NCBI GenBank assembly: GCA_903822185.1
Contig: CAIJOA010000030.1
Coordinates: 1 to 64,000 of the forward strand
Direction of reading: 5' to 3'
DNA: 64,000 nt
Source of the DNA: an uncultured Rhodospirillales bacterium
Lineage (GTDB): Bacteria > Pseudomonadota > Alphaproteobacteria > ATCC43930 > CGMCC-115725
The notes beneath the pieces were generated by a model, which did not search any database, was not told the origin of the DNA, and was given only the letters and a program-made list of their open reading frames with translations. Within the stretch, counting starts at the first letter, position 1. Every line of letters starts with the position of its first letter. Below, piece after piece: positions 35,630 through 44,814 of the stretch. A program made the position numbers and the translations under genes.

Positions 35630-35643
35630 GCAGCCCCTTGGAA

Positions 35644-35718
35644 GGGCGCGTAGCTCAGCGGGAGAGCACTACCTTGACATGGTAGGGGTCACAGGTTCAA
35701 TCCCTGTCGCGCCCACCA
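35644..35718 (+). tRNA. tRNA-Val(GAC)
   Basis: A complete cloverleaf: acceptor GGGCGCG/CGCGCCC, D-arm GCTC/GAGC, anticodon stem CTACC/GGTAG with loop TTGACAT (anticodon GAC), T-arm ACAGG/CCTGT with loop TTCAATC, and an encoded CCA at 35716-35718. It reads valine GUC codons. It ends 13 bp before the convergent threonine ammonia-lyase gene. Confidence 0.97.
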
Positions 35719-35731
35719 CTTCTCCTTCCAA

Positions 35732-37294
35732 TTACTGCCTCGACGCCGTTCCACGTAGGAACAGGCGATACGCGTCGTTCGCGGTTTCGTCCTCGTAGGG
35801 ATAGCCGAGCACGGCCAGACGTGAATCCAGTTTGGGCCGATCGCCGGGCGGCACCTGCATGCCGACGAGCACGCGGCCGTAATCGGCGCCGTGATTGCGA
35901 TAATGGAACAGGGTGATGTTCCAGTCCGATCCCACGCCATTGAGAAAGCGCAACAGCGCGCCTGGGCGCTCGGGAAATTCGCAGCGGAGAAGCACTTCGT
36001 TGTCGAGTTCCGGCGCGCGGCCGCCGACCATGTGACGGATATGCAGCGCGGCCGTCTCGTCGGCGCTGATGTCGATCACGCCGTAGCCGGTGTTTTTGAG
36101 CCGCGTGATGAGTTCGCTTTTCTCGCGCGCGGCGTCGGCTAGTTGCAGCCCGACGAAGACATGCGCTTCGCTTCCGCCGGTAAAACGGTAATTGAATTCA
36201 GTGACGGTGCGGCTGCCGAGGATTTCGACGAAGCGGCGATAGCTGCCCGGCGTTTCGGGGATCGTAACGGCGAGAAGGATCTCGCGCGCCTCGCCGACCT
36301 CGGCGCGTTCGGCGACGTGACGCAGCCGGTCGAAATTCATGTTGGCGCCGCTGCTGATGGCGATCAGCGCGCCGGTCCGTTTCGGATTTGCCTCGGCATA
36401 GGCTTTGAGCCCGGCCAGCGACAGCGCCCCGGCAGGTTCCGTCAGAACGCGGACATCCTCGAAGATGTCCTTGATCGCGGCGCACATCGCATCGGTATTG
36501 GCGAGGATGATATCGTCCAGCAGTTCGCGGCATACGCGGAAGGTTTCTTCGCCGGCTTGGCGTACGGCGACGCCGTCGGCGAAAAGTCCGACACGGTCGA
36601 GAATGACGCGCTCGCCCGCGGTGATGGCGGCTTTCATCGAGGCGGCATCGACCGGCTCGACGCCGATGACCTTGGTTTCGGGCCGCAGGAATTTCACGTA
36701 TGACGCAATGCCGGCGGCAAGACCACCGCCGCCGATCGGCACGAACACGGCTTCGATCGGGTCGGGATGTTGATGCAGGATTTCGACGCCGATGGTGCCC
36801 TGACCGGCGATGACGTCGCCATCGTCATAGGGATGGACGAAAGTCATGCCGCGTTCGCTCTCGATCGCGCGGGCATGGATATGGGCTTCGTCGAACGTGT
36901 CGCCGTGAAGCACGACTTCGCCGCCCCAGTACCGCACGGCCTCGACCTTGATCGCGGGCGTCGTCACCGGCATCACGATCACGGCCTTGATGCCCATCCG
37001 CTTGGCCGAAAGGGCGACGCCTTGCGCGTGATTACCAGCCGAGGCGCAGATCACCCCGGCGGCTTTCGCCACATCTGACAGTTTGGCGATGCGGTTATAG
37101 GCGCCGCGAATCTTGAACGAGAAGACCGGCTGCAGATCCTCGCGCTTCAGCAGCACGGACGCGCCGAGGCGCTGCGACAGGCGCACCATCGGATCGAGCG
37201 GCGTTTGGATCGCCACGTCATAGACGCGCGCATCCAGAATCCTGCGGACATAATCGGACAACGGCTCACCTGTCTTCTGCGAAGGCCCCAGCAT
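35732..37294 (-). CDS. ilvA: threonine ammonia-lyase, biosynthetic
   Basis: A 520-residue PLP enzyme that deaminates threonine to 2-oxobutyrate for isoleucine synthesis. The PLP lysine is K61 in FSFKIRGAYNRI, and the phosphate-binding loop appears as IGGGGLAAG. After the catalytic domain (to about residue 330) come two ACT-like regulatory domains (EVGEAREILLAVTIPETPGS, then LDNEVLLRCEFPERPGALLRFLNG), the layout of the isoleucine-inhibited biosynthetic form (E. coli IlvA is 514 residues). It is probably a single-gene transcript. Confidence 0.93.
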   Translation of the reverse strand: MLGPSQKTGEPLSDYVRRILDARVYDVAIQTPLDPMVRLSQRLGASVLLKREDLQPVFSFKIRGAYNRIAKLSDVAKAAGVICASAGNHAQGVALSAKRMGIKAVIVMPVTTPAIKVEAVRYWGGEVVLHGDTFDEAHIHARAIESERGMTFVHPYDDGDVIAGQGTIGVEILHQHPDPIEAVFVPIGGGGLAAGIASYVKFLRPETKVIGVEPVDAASMKAAITAGERVILDRVGLFADGVAVRQAGEETFRVCRELLDDIILANTDAMCAAIKDIFEDVRVLTEPAGALSLAGLKAYAEANPKRTGALIAISSGANMNFDRLRHVAERAEVGEAREILLAVTIPETPGSYRRFVEILGSRTVTEFNYRFTGGSEAHVFVGLQLADAAREKSELITRLKNTGYGVIDISADETAALHIRHMVGGRAPELDNEVLLRCEFPERPGALLRFLNGVGSDWNITLFHYRNHGADYGRVLVGMQVPPGDRPKLDSRLAVLGYPYEDETANDAYRLFLRGTASRQ

Positions 37295-37355
37295 AAGCCC
37301 AAACCCGCGGTCATGCGATCTGGAGCTTTCGTCGCCGACGCCTTACGCTAGCAGG

Positions 37356-37667
37356 ATGACGAATCCGATCGATTCCGTTCGCCGGAAGTTGCAGGGCCTG
37401 GGCGCGATGCTGCGCGATCCGGCCGCGACCGAGCATGAAAAGGCCAATGCCGCCGCGCTGAAGGCTCAGCTCGAAGAGAAGCTGAAGGATAAAGGTGTGC
37501 CGGCGGGCGATTGGAGCGATATCGCCTTTCGCGCCGGAAAAGCCCTGAAGACCCTCAAGCAATCGACCGAGCCGCCGGCTGCAATGAACGGCACGACAGG
37601 CGCTGCCTTCCGCCTCGGTAAGGCATTCAGCCAAGCACGAAAGAAGCTAAAGCAGCCGGCACCGTAA
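37356..37667 (+). CDS. small conserved-looking hypothetical protein
   Basis: A 103-residue basic, Ala/Lys-rich protein without signal peptide or membrane segment. The N-terminal part, RDPAATEHEKANAAALKAQL, resembles the start of DUF2786 domains (DPAATEHE...A), but the rest of that domain is missing. The ribosome binding site is poor (AGCAGG directly before ATG). It diverges from ilvA and converges on the aldehyde dehydrogenase. Coding character looks real, but I cannot assign a function. Confidence 0.58.
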   Translation: MTNPIDSVRRKLQGLGAMLRDPAATEHEKANAAALKAQLEEKLKDKGVPAGDWSDIAFRAGKALKTLKQSTEPPAAMNGTTGAAFRLGKAFSQARKKLKQPAP

Positions 37668-37669
37668 TA

Positions 37670-37689
37670 GAGCTCGCTTATTCGAGCTC
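37670..37689. terminator. hairpin between convergent genes
   Basis: GAGCTCG-CTTATT-CGAGCTC, a 7-bp perfect stem, lies in the 51-bp gap between the small hypothetical gene and the aldehyde dehydrogenase. It has no strong T-run and may act in both directions. Confidence 0.45.
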
Positions 37690-37718
37690 ATTCCGTCCGC
37701 GCGGGTTTCGTCGGCGAC

Positions 37719-39170
37719 TTATGCGCCGGTATTGATCCAGACGACTTTCGTCTCGGTGAAATTCTCGATCGCCATGTCGCCATGCTCGCGGCCGAAACCG
37801 GAATCGCGCGAACCGCCCCAAGGCAAACGGATGTCGGTCGGGCCGAAGGTGTTGACCCATACCGTGCCCGCCTTGAGGCGACGGGCAAAGCGATGCACGC
37901 GGCCGATGTCGGCGCTCCAGATGCCGGCGGCGAGGCTATAGACGGTGCCGTTGGCGAGGCGCAGCGCGTCTTCTTCGTCTTTGAACTTGATGACGGTAGC
38001 GACGGGGCCGAAAATTTCTTCCTGCGAGATGCGCATCTCGTGTTCGACGCCGCCGAAGACGGTCGGGGCGACGAAATAGCCGGCCTCGGTACAGCGCTTG
38101 CCGCCGGCGACGACGGTTGCGCCTTCCTTGACGCCGATATCGATGTAATCGAGGACGCGCTTCATCTGCACATCTGAAACCAGTGGTCCCATGCCGGTCG
38201 AGGCGTCTTGCGGATCGCCGACGCGGATGGTCGTGGCGCGCGCCGCCAGCTTCTCGATCACCGTGTCGTAGATCGCTTCATGGACGAGAATGCGCGAACC
38301 GGCGGAGCAGACCTGGCCCGTATTGAAAAAGATGCCGGCGGCGGCGGCGCGAACCGCCGCATCGATATCGGCATCGGGGAAGATGATGTTGGCTGACTTG
38401 CCACCCAACTCCAGCGTCACACGTTTGAGGTTGCCCGCCGCGCCGCGCAGGATCGATCGGCCGACGCCAGGCGAACCGGTGAAAGTGATTTTATCGACAT
38501 CGGGATGCTCGACCAACGCGTTGCCGGCGGTCTTGCCGAAGCCCGGTACGACGTTGAGTACGCCGGGCGGAAAGCCGGCTTCCAGTGCCAACTCGCCAAG
38601 CCGCAGCGCGGTCAGCGGCGTGATCTCGGCCGGCTTCAGCACGACGGTGCAGCCGCAGGCCAGGGCCGGTGCGATCTTCCACATGCCGATCATCAGCGGG
38701 AAGTTCCACGGTACGATGGCGCCGACGACACCCAGCGGCTCGCGTACAGTGTAGGTCAAGGCATCGACACGCGCGGGAATGACCTGGCCATTTATCTTGT
38801 CGGCCATGCCGGCGTAGTAGGTAAGGGTGTCGAGTACCGCGGGCATGTCCTGGCGGCGGATCGCCGACACCGGCTTGCCGGAATCGAGGCTTTCCAACTC
38901 GATCAGCTCGTCCTGATGATCGCGAATGACATCGGCGAATTTCAGCAGCAGCTTGCCGCGATCGGCCGCGCGCATCTTGCTCCACGGGCCTTCGAAGGCG
39001 GCGCGCGCCGAACGGACGGCTGCATCGATATCGGCTTCGTCCGCCTCGGCAACCTCGGCGATGACTTCTTCCGTGGCCGGATTAACGGTCGTGAAATAGC
39101 GGCCCGATTGCGCGGGCACTCGTTTTCCGTCGATCAGCAAATTTTGGCGTTTGATGAGATCGAAAGGCAT
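37719..39170 (-). CDS. NAD(P)-dependent aldehyde dehydrogenase
   Basis: A 483-residue aldehyde dehydrogenase of normal length. The catalytic Glu is in TLELGGKSANIIF, the catalytic Cys in FFNTGQVCSAGSR, and the cofactor motif FTGSPGVGRSI is present. FGREHGDMAIENFTETKVVW is a typical C-terminus for betaine-aldehyde/phenylacetaldehyde-like dehydrogenases. It oxidises an aldehyde to an acid; the substrate is not evident. A palindrome ATATGCAA-N4-TTGCATAT sits 13 bp upstream of its start, and the divergent neighbour is a regulator, which suggests local control. Confidence 0.9.
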   Translation of the reverse strand: MPFDLIKRQNLLIDGKRVPAQSGRYFTTVNPATEEVIAEVAEADEADIDAAVRSARAAFEGPWSKMRAADRGKLLLKFADVIRDHQDELIELESLDSGKPVSAIRRQDMPAVLDTLTYYAGMADKINGQVIPARVDALTYTVREPLGVVGAIVPWNFPLMIGMWKIAPALACGCTVVLKPAEITPLTALRLGELALEAGFPPGVLNVVPGFGKTAGNALVEHPDVDKITFTGSPGVGRSILRGAAGNLKRVTLELGGKSANIIFPDADIDAAVRAAAAGIFFNTGQVCSAGSRILVHEAIYDTVIEKLAARATTIRVGDPQDASTGMGPLVSDVQMKRVLDYIDIGVKEGATVVAGGKRCTEAGYFVAPTVFGGVEHEMRISQEEIFGPVATVIKFKDEEDALRLANGTVYSLAAGIWSADIGRVHRFARRLKAGTVWVNTFGPTDIRLPWGGSRDSGFGREHGDMAIENFTETKVVWINTGA

Positions 39171-39182
39171 TGAGACACCTTA

Positions 39183-39202
39183 ATATGCAAAAAATTGCAT
39201 AT
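39183..39202. promoter_or_regulatory. inverted repeat ATATGCAA-AAAA-TTGCATAT, candidate operator
   Basis: Perfect 8-bp arms around four A residues lie immediately upstream of the aldehyde dehydrogenase start (39170), in an AT-rich spacer shared with the divergent ModE/PBP-like regulator gene. The position would block transcription or translation initiation of the dehydrogenase. Confidence 0.5.
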
Positions 39203-39379
39203 CTGATTGGGCGCACCGAACCGGTACGCATGGCATTATTATGAATAAGCGTATTGCAAGAAGCCGTAAACCGCATTTTCGCCCACTTGATGTGGGCAAA
39301 ATTAGATGGGAATCAAGGCGCGATCCGCTGCTAGTTATGCACTAAATTTCATATTATAATTGCGGCGGAGGGACATCGC

Positions 39380-40456
39380 ATGATCCGCATCGACATCGAA
39401 CCCGTCTGGCGCTTTCGCAAAGACGATGATTCCCAATCGATGCTGGTGATGCTCGATTTCCTCAACGAGATCCGCGCCTCGGGCAAGATCGCGCATGCCG
39501 CCGGCAAGTCGGATATCTCCTATCGCCATGCCTGGAACCTGATCGAAAAATGGTCGGACTTCTTTGGCGTGCCGCTGACCGAACGGCGGCAGGGACAGGG
39601 CACGACATTGACGCCGTTCGGCGACAAGCTCGTCTGGGCGGGACAACGTTTGCAGGCACGATTGAAGCCGCAACTCGAAAATCTTTCGCAAGAACTCGAA
39701 ACCGAGATCAATCAATTACTGCCGCATGCGCCCGCGATCCTGCGCGTTCATGCCAGTCACGGCTTTGCCGTGGCGAAACTGCGCGAACTGCTGGGACACG
39801 AAGCCGGTATCACGGTCGATCTCCGCTATGTGACAAATCAGGCGGCGTTGGTGTCGCTGGCGCGCGATGGCTGCGATCTTGCCGGCATACATTTGCCGCA
39901 GGGCGAACTGCGCGAAGAAAGCATCGCCGCGTGCAAAGGCTGGCTGACCCCCAGTCTTCACCGCGTCGTCGGTTTCGTGACACGCGAGATGGGATTGATG
40001 GTGAAGCGGGGCAATCCGCTCGGCATTAAGACGCTCGCACAACTCGCCGATCCCGGCATTCGCTTCATCAATCGCGATCCCGATTCCGGTACGCGTCTCC
40101 TGCTCGATCAGCTTTTGGCGCGGCATGGGATCGATAGCGCCCGTATCAACGGTTACGGCGGGATCGAATTCACCCATGCCGCTGTCGCCGCCTATGTGGC
40201 CAGCGGCATGGCCGATGTGAGCTTCGGCGTCGAGGCTGCAGCGCGGCAGTTCGATCTCGATTTCATTCGCCTCGTCACCGAGGATTACATCTTCTTCTGT
40301 CTCAAGACGTTGCTGGAAACGGAACCGATGAAGCGGGTTCTGTCCATCATGGGTGGGGCCGAATTTCGCGCCGCCATTTCCGATTTGCCGGGCTACACGA
40401 TCAAGGATACCGGCGTGATCAAGCCGATCCGCGAGGTCTTCCGTAACGCCGATTAA
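39380..40456 (+). CDS. ModE-type HTH regulator fused to a periplasmic-binding-like domain
   Basis: A 358-residue regulator. Residues about 15-100 form a ModE/LysR-like winged helix (MLVMLDFLNEIRASGKIAHA, SYRHAWNLIEKW, RRQGQGTTLTPFG). Residues about 125-345 form a PBP-like domain (PF12727 type) with DLAGIHLPQGE, FINRDPDSGTRLLLDQ and HAAVAAYVASGMADVSFGVEA, as in the molybdate-binding-like effector domains. GGAGGG precedes the start. No molybdate genes are near, so the ligand may be small and organic. It is divergent from the aldehyde dehydrogenase, its likely target. It is the only DNA-binding regulator I recognise in 64 kb. Confidence 0.82.
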   Translation: MIRIDIEPVWRFRKDDDSQSMLVMLDFLNEIRASGKIAHAAGKSDISYRHAWNLIEKWSDFFGVPLTERRQGQGTTLTPFGDKLVWAGQRLQARLKPQLENLSQELETEINQLLPHAPAILRVHASHGFAVAKLRELLGHEAGITVDLRYVTNQAALVSLARDGCDLAGIHLPQGELREESIAACKGWLTPSLHRVVGFVTREMGLMVKRGNPLGIKTLAQLADPGIRFINRDPDSGTRLLLDQLLARHGIDSARINGYGGIEFTHAAVAAYVASGMADVSFGVEAAARQFDLDFIRLVTEDYIFFCLKTLLETEPMKRVLSIMGGAEFRAAISDLPGYTIKDTGVIKPIREVFRNAD

Positions 40457-40511
40457 TTTCGGCGCCACACTCTTTGATTGCCGTGCCGCGTCGTTCGGCT
40501 AAGCTGATGGC

Positions 40512-41798
40512 GTGAGCACTTCCGCGTCTTTACCTTTTCGCGTCCCGCCGCTGATTAAGCGCAACATTACTTTGTTCGCGTTGTCGCAATCTTTCACCGG
40601 CGCAGGCATGCAGTTCACCTATGGCTTCGGGCCTTTGATGGTGATTGCCCTTACCGGATCGGCGGCGCTCGCCGGGCTCGCGGTCGGGCTCATCGGTCTC
40701 AGTCGTTTCTTCGTTTCCTATCCGGTCGGCAAGATCACTGACTCCTATGGCCGCAAGCCGGGCATCATCTTCGGCCTGGTGCTGGCTTTGGTCGGCGCGA
40801 TTATCATCGGCATGTCACTGCCGTTTCACAGCTTCGCGGTATTGGTCGTCGGGCTGCTGGTCTTCGGCATGGGCATGAACGCGGCGCAGCAGTTGCGCGT
40901 CGCGGCAACCGACATGTTCCCGCCGCATCACCGCGCCCAGGCACTGGGCTATGTCGCAATGGGCTCGCTGGTCGGACTCTTCATCTCACCGCTCGTGGTC
41001 AACGGCGCCGAAGTCTTCGCGCGCTATACCGGCCAGGATGCGATGGCGCTGCCGTGGTTCATTTTGCCGGTGTTGATCATCGGCGGCATGATCATGATCA
41101 CCTTCGTTCATCCCGATCCGAAAGAGATCGGGATGAATCTCGATCGTTATTATCCGGGCTATCTGCCCGAAGTTCGAACGGCCGCGAAGGTCGATTTCAA
41201 AGTCGGTGCAATGCTGCGCAATCGTCCTGTGTGTCTCGCCCTTGTCGCGAACTGCGCGGGGCAGGGCAATATGTCGATCGTGATGGTGCTGACCTCGCTC
41301 GTCTTGTCGCATCACGGCCATTCGATCGGCGTCATCGCCATCTCGCATATGTTCCATTCTGCCGGCATGTTCGCCTTCACCATTCCGCTGGGCCGGTTGA
41401 GCGATCGCATCGGCCGCAGCTGGGTGATGTATCCTGGCGTCGTGACGGCGCTTGTCGGCGCGAGCCTCGTGTCCTTTACCGGCGAACTTTGGTCGGTGAC
41501 CCTGGGGACATTTCTGGTCGGACTAGGCTGGGCGGCGAGCAACGTGGCGGCGACAGCGGCGATTGCCGATCATTTCCCGACCGAGGAACGCGGCCGCGCG
41601 CTCGGCGTCAATGACAGCTTCGCTGGCGGGATCAGCGTCGCAATGGCGCTGGTCACGGGGCCGGTCATTCAATGGTGGGGATTGCCGGCGGCGGGTGTGG
41701 TCGCGATCTTGGTCGCGTTGCCGCCGTTGCTGATGGTGATCGGTTTTCGGCTTCGCGGCGGTGGTTCACGGGTGGCCACGCAGAATCGCGCGGCCTAG
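40512..41798 (+). CDS. MFS transporter
   Basis: A 428-residue major facilitator protein with about twelve membrane segments. The loop 2-3 motif reads GKITDSYGRKPGI and its repeat in the second half GRLSDRIGRSW. It begins with GTG at 40512. It lies 55 bp after the ModE/PBP-like regulator on the same strand, so they may be co-transcribed. The substrate is unknown; uptake or export of the aldehyde dehydrogenase pathway compound is possible. Confidence 0.87.
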   Translation: MSTSASLPFRVPPLIKRNITLFALSQSFTGAGMQFTYGFGPLMVIALTGSAALAGLAVGLIGLSRFFVSYPVGKITDSYGRKPGIIFGLVLALVGAIIIGMSLPFHSFAVLVVGLLVFGMGMNAAQQLRVAATDMFPPHHRAQALGYVAMGSLVGLFISPLVVNGAEVFARYTGQDAMALPWFILPVLIIGGMIMITFVHPDPKEIGMNLDRYYPGYLPEVRTAAKVDFKVGAMLRNRPVCLALVANCAGQGNMSIVMVLTSLVLSHHGHSIGVIAISHMFHSAGMFAFTIPLGRLSDRIGRSWVMYPGVVTALVGASLVSFTGELWSVTLGTFLVGLGWAASNVAATAAIADHFPTEERGRALGVNDSFAGGISVAMALVTGPVIQWWGLPAAGVVAILVALPPLLMVIGFRLRGGGSRVATQNRAA

Positions 41799-41804
41799 CG
41801 GGTT

Positions 41805-42128
41805 TTAATTTTCGACGGGTTTGGCCAGCCGTTCGGCGCGGATTTGCGGCGCGATGGCCTCGGCGTCCTTGCCGCAATCGACCCGCGTGAACTCGCCCGT
41901 CTCCGGGTCCTCATAGCTCATGACCGCCGAAAGCACGACGCAAACGGCGTGATGCGTGTGGACCGTGAAGCTGCTGGGCTGGGTCATGTCGCTGGTCCGG
42001 AAACGAACCGCGATCCGGGTCAGATGGTCGGTCGGGAAGGGAATGAAGGGGATGGCAAGCCCCAGCAGGACCACAAACGAGATGGTCGCCTGCGAAACAA
42101 CCGCGCCTTTGCCTTGTCGATGTCGCAC
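41805..42128 (-). CDS. small hypothetical protein with one N-terminal membrane segment
   Basis: A 107-residue protein beginning with GTG. Residues about 12-31 (SQATISFVVLLGLAIPFIPF) form a membrane anchor or uncleaved signal, followed by a soluble part with two Cys residues and DPETGEFTRVDCGKDAEAI. I recognise no family. It converges on the MFS gene with a 6-bp gap. An opposite-strand frame (41844-42152) overlaps it but looks less protein-like. Confidence 0.55.
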   Translation of the reverse strand: MRHRQGKGAVVSQATISFVVLLGLAIPFIPFPTDHLTRIAVRFRTSDMTQPSSFTVHTHHAVCVVLSAVMSYEDPETGEFTRVDCGKDAEAIAPQIRAERLAKPVEN

Positions 42129-42321
42129 TGTTTAGGCCCCCTCCGAAATTAGGGCGTCACCGGTACTTTATACGCCGGGTGTCATAAATCCATCCCCGAT
42201 CCTGGAAAGGCTGCCCCCGCCTTTTGGAATGATGGCCTTTTTGAAGGGGGGCTGCGGCTCCCTCTCGCGTCCGGCCGCGCAAGGGCTTATGATGGAGTCT
42301 TCACCCCTGCCGTAGGCTGTC

Positions 42322-43566
42322 ATGGAACAAGATTTTTATCGGATTAAGCGACTCCCCCCTTATGTTTTTGCCGAGGTCAATGCCCTCAAGGCGAAGGCGC
42401 GAGCGGCGGGTCGCGATGTCATCGATCTTGGCATGGGCAACCCCGACGGTGCGACGCCCGACCATATCGTCAAGAAATTGATCGAGACGGTGCAGAACCC
42501 GCGCGCGCATGGCTATTCGGCGTCGCGTGGCATCACCGGTCTGCGCAAGGCGCAGGCGGCTTATTACAAGCGGCGCTTCAATGTCGATCTCGATCCCGAG
42601 ACCGAGGTCTGCGTGACCCTCGGCTCAAAGGAAGGTCTTGCCAATCTGGCGCAGGCGATCACCGCGCCGGGCGATATCATCCTCGCGCCGAACCCGACCT
42701 ATCCGATTCACTCGTTCGGCTTCATCATCGCCGGCGCGTCGGTGCGGCATGTGCCGATCGGACCGGGCATCGATTTCATGGCCGAACTGAAGAAGGCGGC
42801 GGCCTCCAGCATTCCGGCGCCGCTCGCGCTGGTGATTAACTTCCCGGCCAATCCGACGGCGCAGGTGGTCGATCTGGCGTACTATGCCGAGATCGTCGAT
42901 TTCTGCCGCACGCATAAGATTTGGCTGCTATCCGATCTGGCGTATGCCGAGATTTATTTCGACGGCAATCCGCCGCCCTCGGTGCTGGAAGTGCCGGGCG
43001 CGAAGGACATTGCGGTCGAATTCACCTCGACCAGCAAAACCTATTCGATGGCCGGTTGGCGCATCGGCTTCGCCGTCGGCAATCCGCAGCTTATCGCGGC
43101 CTTGTCGCGGGTGAAGTCTTATCTCGATTACGGCGCCTTCACGCCGATCCAGGTGGCGGCGACCGCGGCGCTCAACGGCCCGCAGGAATGTATCGGCGAA
43201 ATCCGCGAACGCTACAAGCTGCGCCGCGACGTGCTGGTCGAAGGGTTGCATCAAGCGGGTTGGGACATTCCCGCGCCGCCGGCGACGATGTTCGCCTGGG
43301 CGCCCGTACCGCCGCAGTTCCAGCATCTCGGCAGCCTCGCTTTCTCGAAGATGCTGCTTGAGGAAGCGAATGTCGCGGTCGCGCCGGGCGCAGGCTTCGG
43401 CGAATATGGCGAGAACTATGTCCGTATCGCGCTGGTCGAGAATCAGCATCGGATGCGTCAGGCCTGCCGCAACATCAAACAATTCTTCAATAGCCGTGCG
43501 GCCGGCGCGGCGAGTTCGGCCAAGCCGATGCGCAAGCAAGTGGTTGCCGAGGTGCCGGGCGAATAG
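42322..43566 (+). CDS. alaC: AlaC-type aminotransferase (alanine/LL-DAP aminotransferase family)
   Basis: A 414-residue fold-type I PLP aminotransferase. The PLP lysine is K239 in STSKTYSMAGWRIGF, and NFPANPTA (173-180) and YSASRGITGLR are family motifs. The N-terminus FYRIKRLPPYVFAEVNALK matches glutamate-pyruvate aminotransferase AlaC, often annotated as LL-diaminopimelate aminotransferase in Alphaproteobacteria. It probably makes alanine from pyruvate and glutamate. The C-terminal 25 residues are an unconserved Ala/Lys-rich tail. Confidence 0.88.
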   Translation: MEQDFYRIKRLPPYVFAEVNALKAKARAAGRDVIDLGMGNPDGATPDHIVKKLIETVQNPRAHGYSASRGITGLRKAQAAYYKRRFNVDLDPETEVCVTLGSKEGLANLAQAITAPGDIILAPNPTYPIHSFGFIIAGASVRHVPIGPGIDFMAELKKAAASSIPAPLALVINFPANPTAQVVDLAYYAEIVDFCRTHKIWLLSDLAYAEIYFDGNPPPSVLEVPGAKDIAVEFTSTSKTYSMAGWRIGFAVGNPQLIAALSRVKSYLDYGAFTPIQVAATAALNGPQECIGEIRERYKLRRDVLVEGLHQAGWDIPAPPATMFAWAPVPPQFQHLGSLAFSKMLLEEANVAVAPGAGFGEYGENYVRIALVENQHRMRQACRNIKQFFNSRAAGAASSAKPMRKQVVAEVPGE

Positions 43567-43608
43567 CCCGGCACCCGGTGCTTCCGAGAAGCACCCAGGC
43601 GGGGGACG

Positions 43609-44511
43609 ATGGCCGATAATGCGAGCGTCATAGGATTAGCGGTCAGGCCGTTCCCGAGTTTTTCGGGAATGGTCGATCGTCTGCGCCGAACGCACCGTAG
43701 CCGCGCCAATACCCGTAACATCATCCTCGAAGATGTGTTGCCGTCGCTCGATACGACCGAGGTACGGCAACGGCTTTATGGCCGTGGCTATCTCATTCCC
43801 GGCGATGCCGCCCATGTTCTCGGCCTGGTCGAGCCGTTTCATCTCAACGGCGCGTCGTCCCTGCTCGATCTGTCTTCCGGGTTGGGCGGTCCGGCTCGCG
43901 CGATCGCCCAGGCTTTTCATGCCCGTGTCTTGGGGCTCGAACGCGATCCGGATTTAGTCCGCCGACACGCTGCGATGTCGTCAGCGCTCGGCGTCTCATC
44001 GTTGGTTCGAGTGAAAGGCTGCGATCCCGAAGCGGTCGAACTCGATGCCGGTCGTTATGACTGCGCGCTGGGGCGCGAGGCGACTTACATGGTCGCTGAG
44101 AAGGAACGGCTGCTGCGGGTCGTCGTTCAGGCGCTGAAATCGCGCGGCCAGATCATCCTGACCGATTTCGTTCTCGACCGTGCCGCCGGCGAGCGCGACG
44201 AGCTGGCCCGCTGGTCCGACAGCCGGACGCGCCGGCCGTCGCTTTGGACGGTGGGGCAATATGCCGACTGTTTCCGCAGCCTCGGCTTCAATCTCCGCGC
44301 CATCGACGACAGCACCGCCCTCCACCGGCGGCAGATCGTTGCCGCCTGGATTACCCTGCTGCGCAGCCGGGATATTCGGCGGCTGTCGCCGAGTCAGGTC
44401 GAAACCGTGCTTTCCGAGGCGGAATCCTGCCTCCGGACGGCGGCGGCGTTGGAGAGCGGGGCGCTCAAATATTACCGGTTTGAGGCGATCGCCCACCATT
44501 CGTTCTGGTAG
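43609..44511 (+). CDS. class I SAM-dependent methyltransferase
   Basis: A 300-residue methyltransferase. Motif I is [13 protein letters not shown] (85-97), followed by [15 protein letters not shown] for motif II and [12 protein letters not shown] for motif IV/V. Such a pattern is seen in phosphoethanolamine- and tocopherol-type small-molecule methyltransferases. A C-terminal helical extension of about 60 residues follows. It starts 42 bp after alaC with a GGGGGA site. The substrate is unknown. Confidence 0.78.
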   Translation: MADNASVIGLAVRPFPSFSGMVDRLRRTHRSRANTRNIILEDVLPSLDTTEVRQRLYGRGYLIPGDAAHVLGLVEPFHLNGASSLLDLSSGLGGPARAIAQAFHARVLGLERDPDLVRRHAAMSSALGVSSLVRVKGCDPEAVELDAGRYDCALGREATYMVAEKERLLRVVVQALKSRGQIILTDFVLDRAAGERDELARWSDSRTRRPSLWTVGQYADCFRSLGFNLRAIDDSTALHRRQIVAAWITLLRSRDIRRLSPSQVETVLSEAESCLRTAAALESGALKYYRFEAIAHHSFW

Positions 44512-44606
44512 CAAAACCGCCGGAAACCGTGCCCGCCGAGCTCCCGCCGTCATTGACAAAGGCAGGTCTCCTTGCCTATGTTCCGCGCCGGTTCAAGGAT
44601 CTCATC

Positions 44607-44732
44607 ATGAAAATCACCAACTCATTGAAGACGCTGAAAAAGCGCGACAAGAATTGCAAGGTCGTGCGCCGTAGAGGCCGCACCTACGTCATCAACAAGG
44701 TCAACCCGCGGTTCAAAGCCCGCCAGGGCTGA
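44607..44732 (+). CDS. rpmJ: 50S ribosomal protein bL36, zinc-less type
   Basis: A 41-residue bL36. The sequence [20 protein letters not shown] and the C-terminal PRFKARQG are the alphaproteobacterial C-minus form: the four zinc ligands (Cys/His) of the classic form are absent, with a single Cys remaining. The frame extends upstream to 44529, but the family begins at the ATG at 44607. Confidence 0.95.
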   Translation: MKITNSLKTLKKRDKNCKVVRRRGRTYVINKVNPRFKARQG

Positions 44733-44814
44733 TCTGTCGCGCCGGCCCTCATCCCATTCTTTTGGTGGCGATGCCCCGGCTCGGTCCGGCCGGGCTGAGG
44801 GGGAATGTTAGCTC

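Noticed and set aside
41844-42152. 102-codon frame on the plus strand
   Set aside because: It overlaps a minus-strand frame with a membrane segment and better protein character; its composition is Arg/Asp/Gly-rich.
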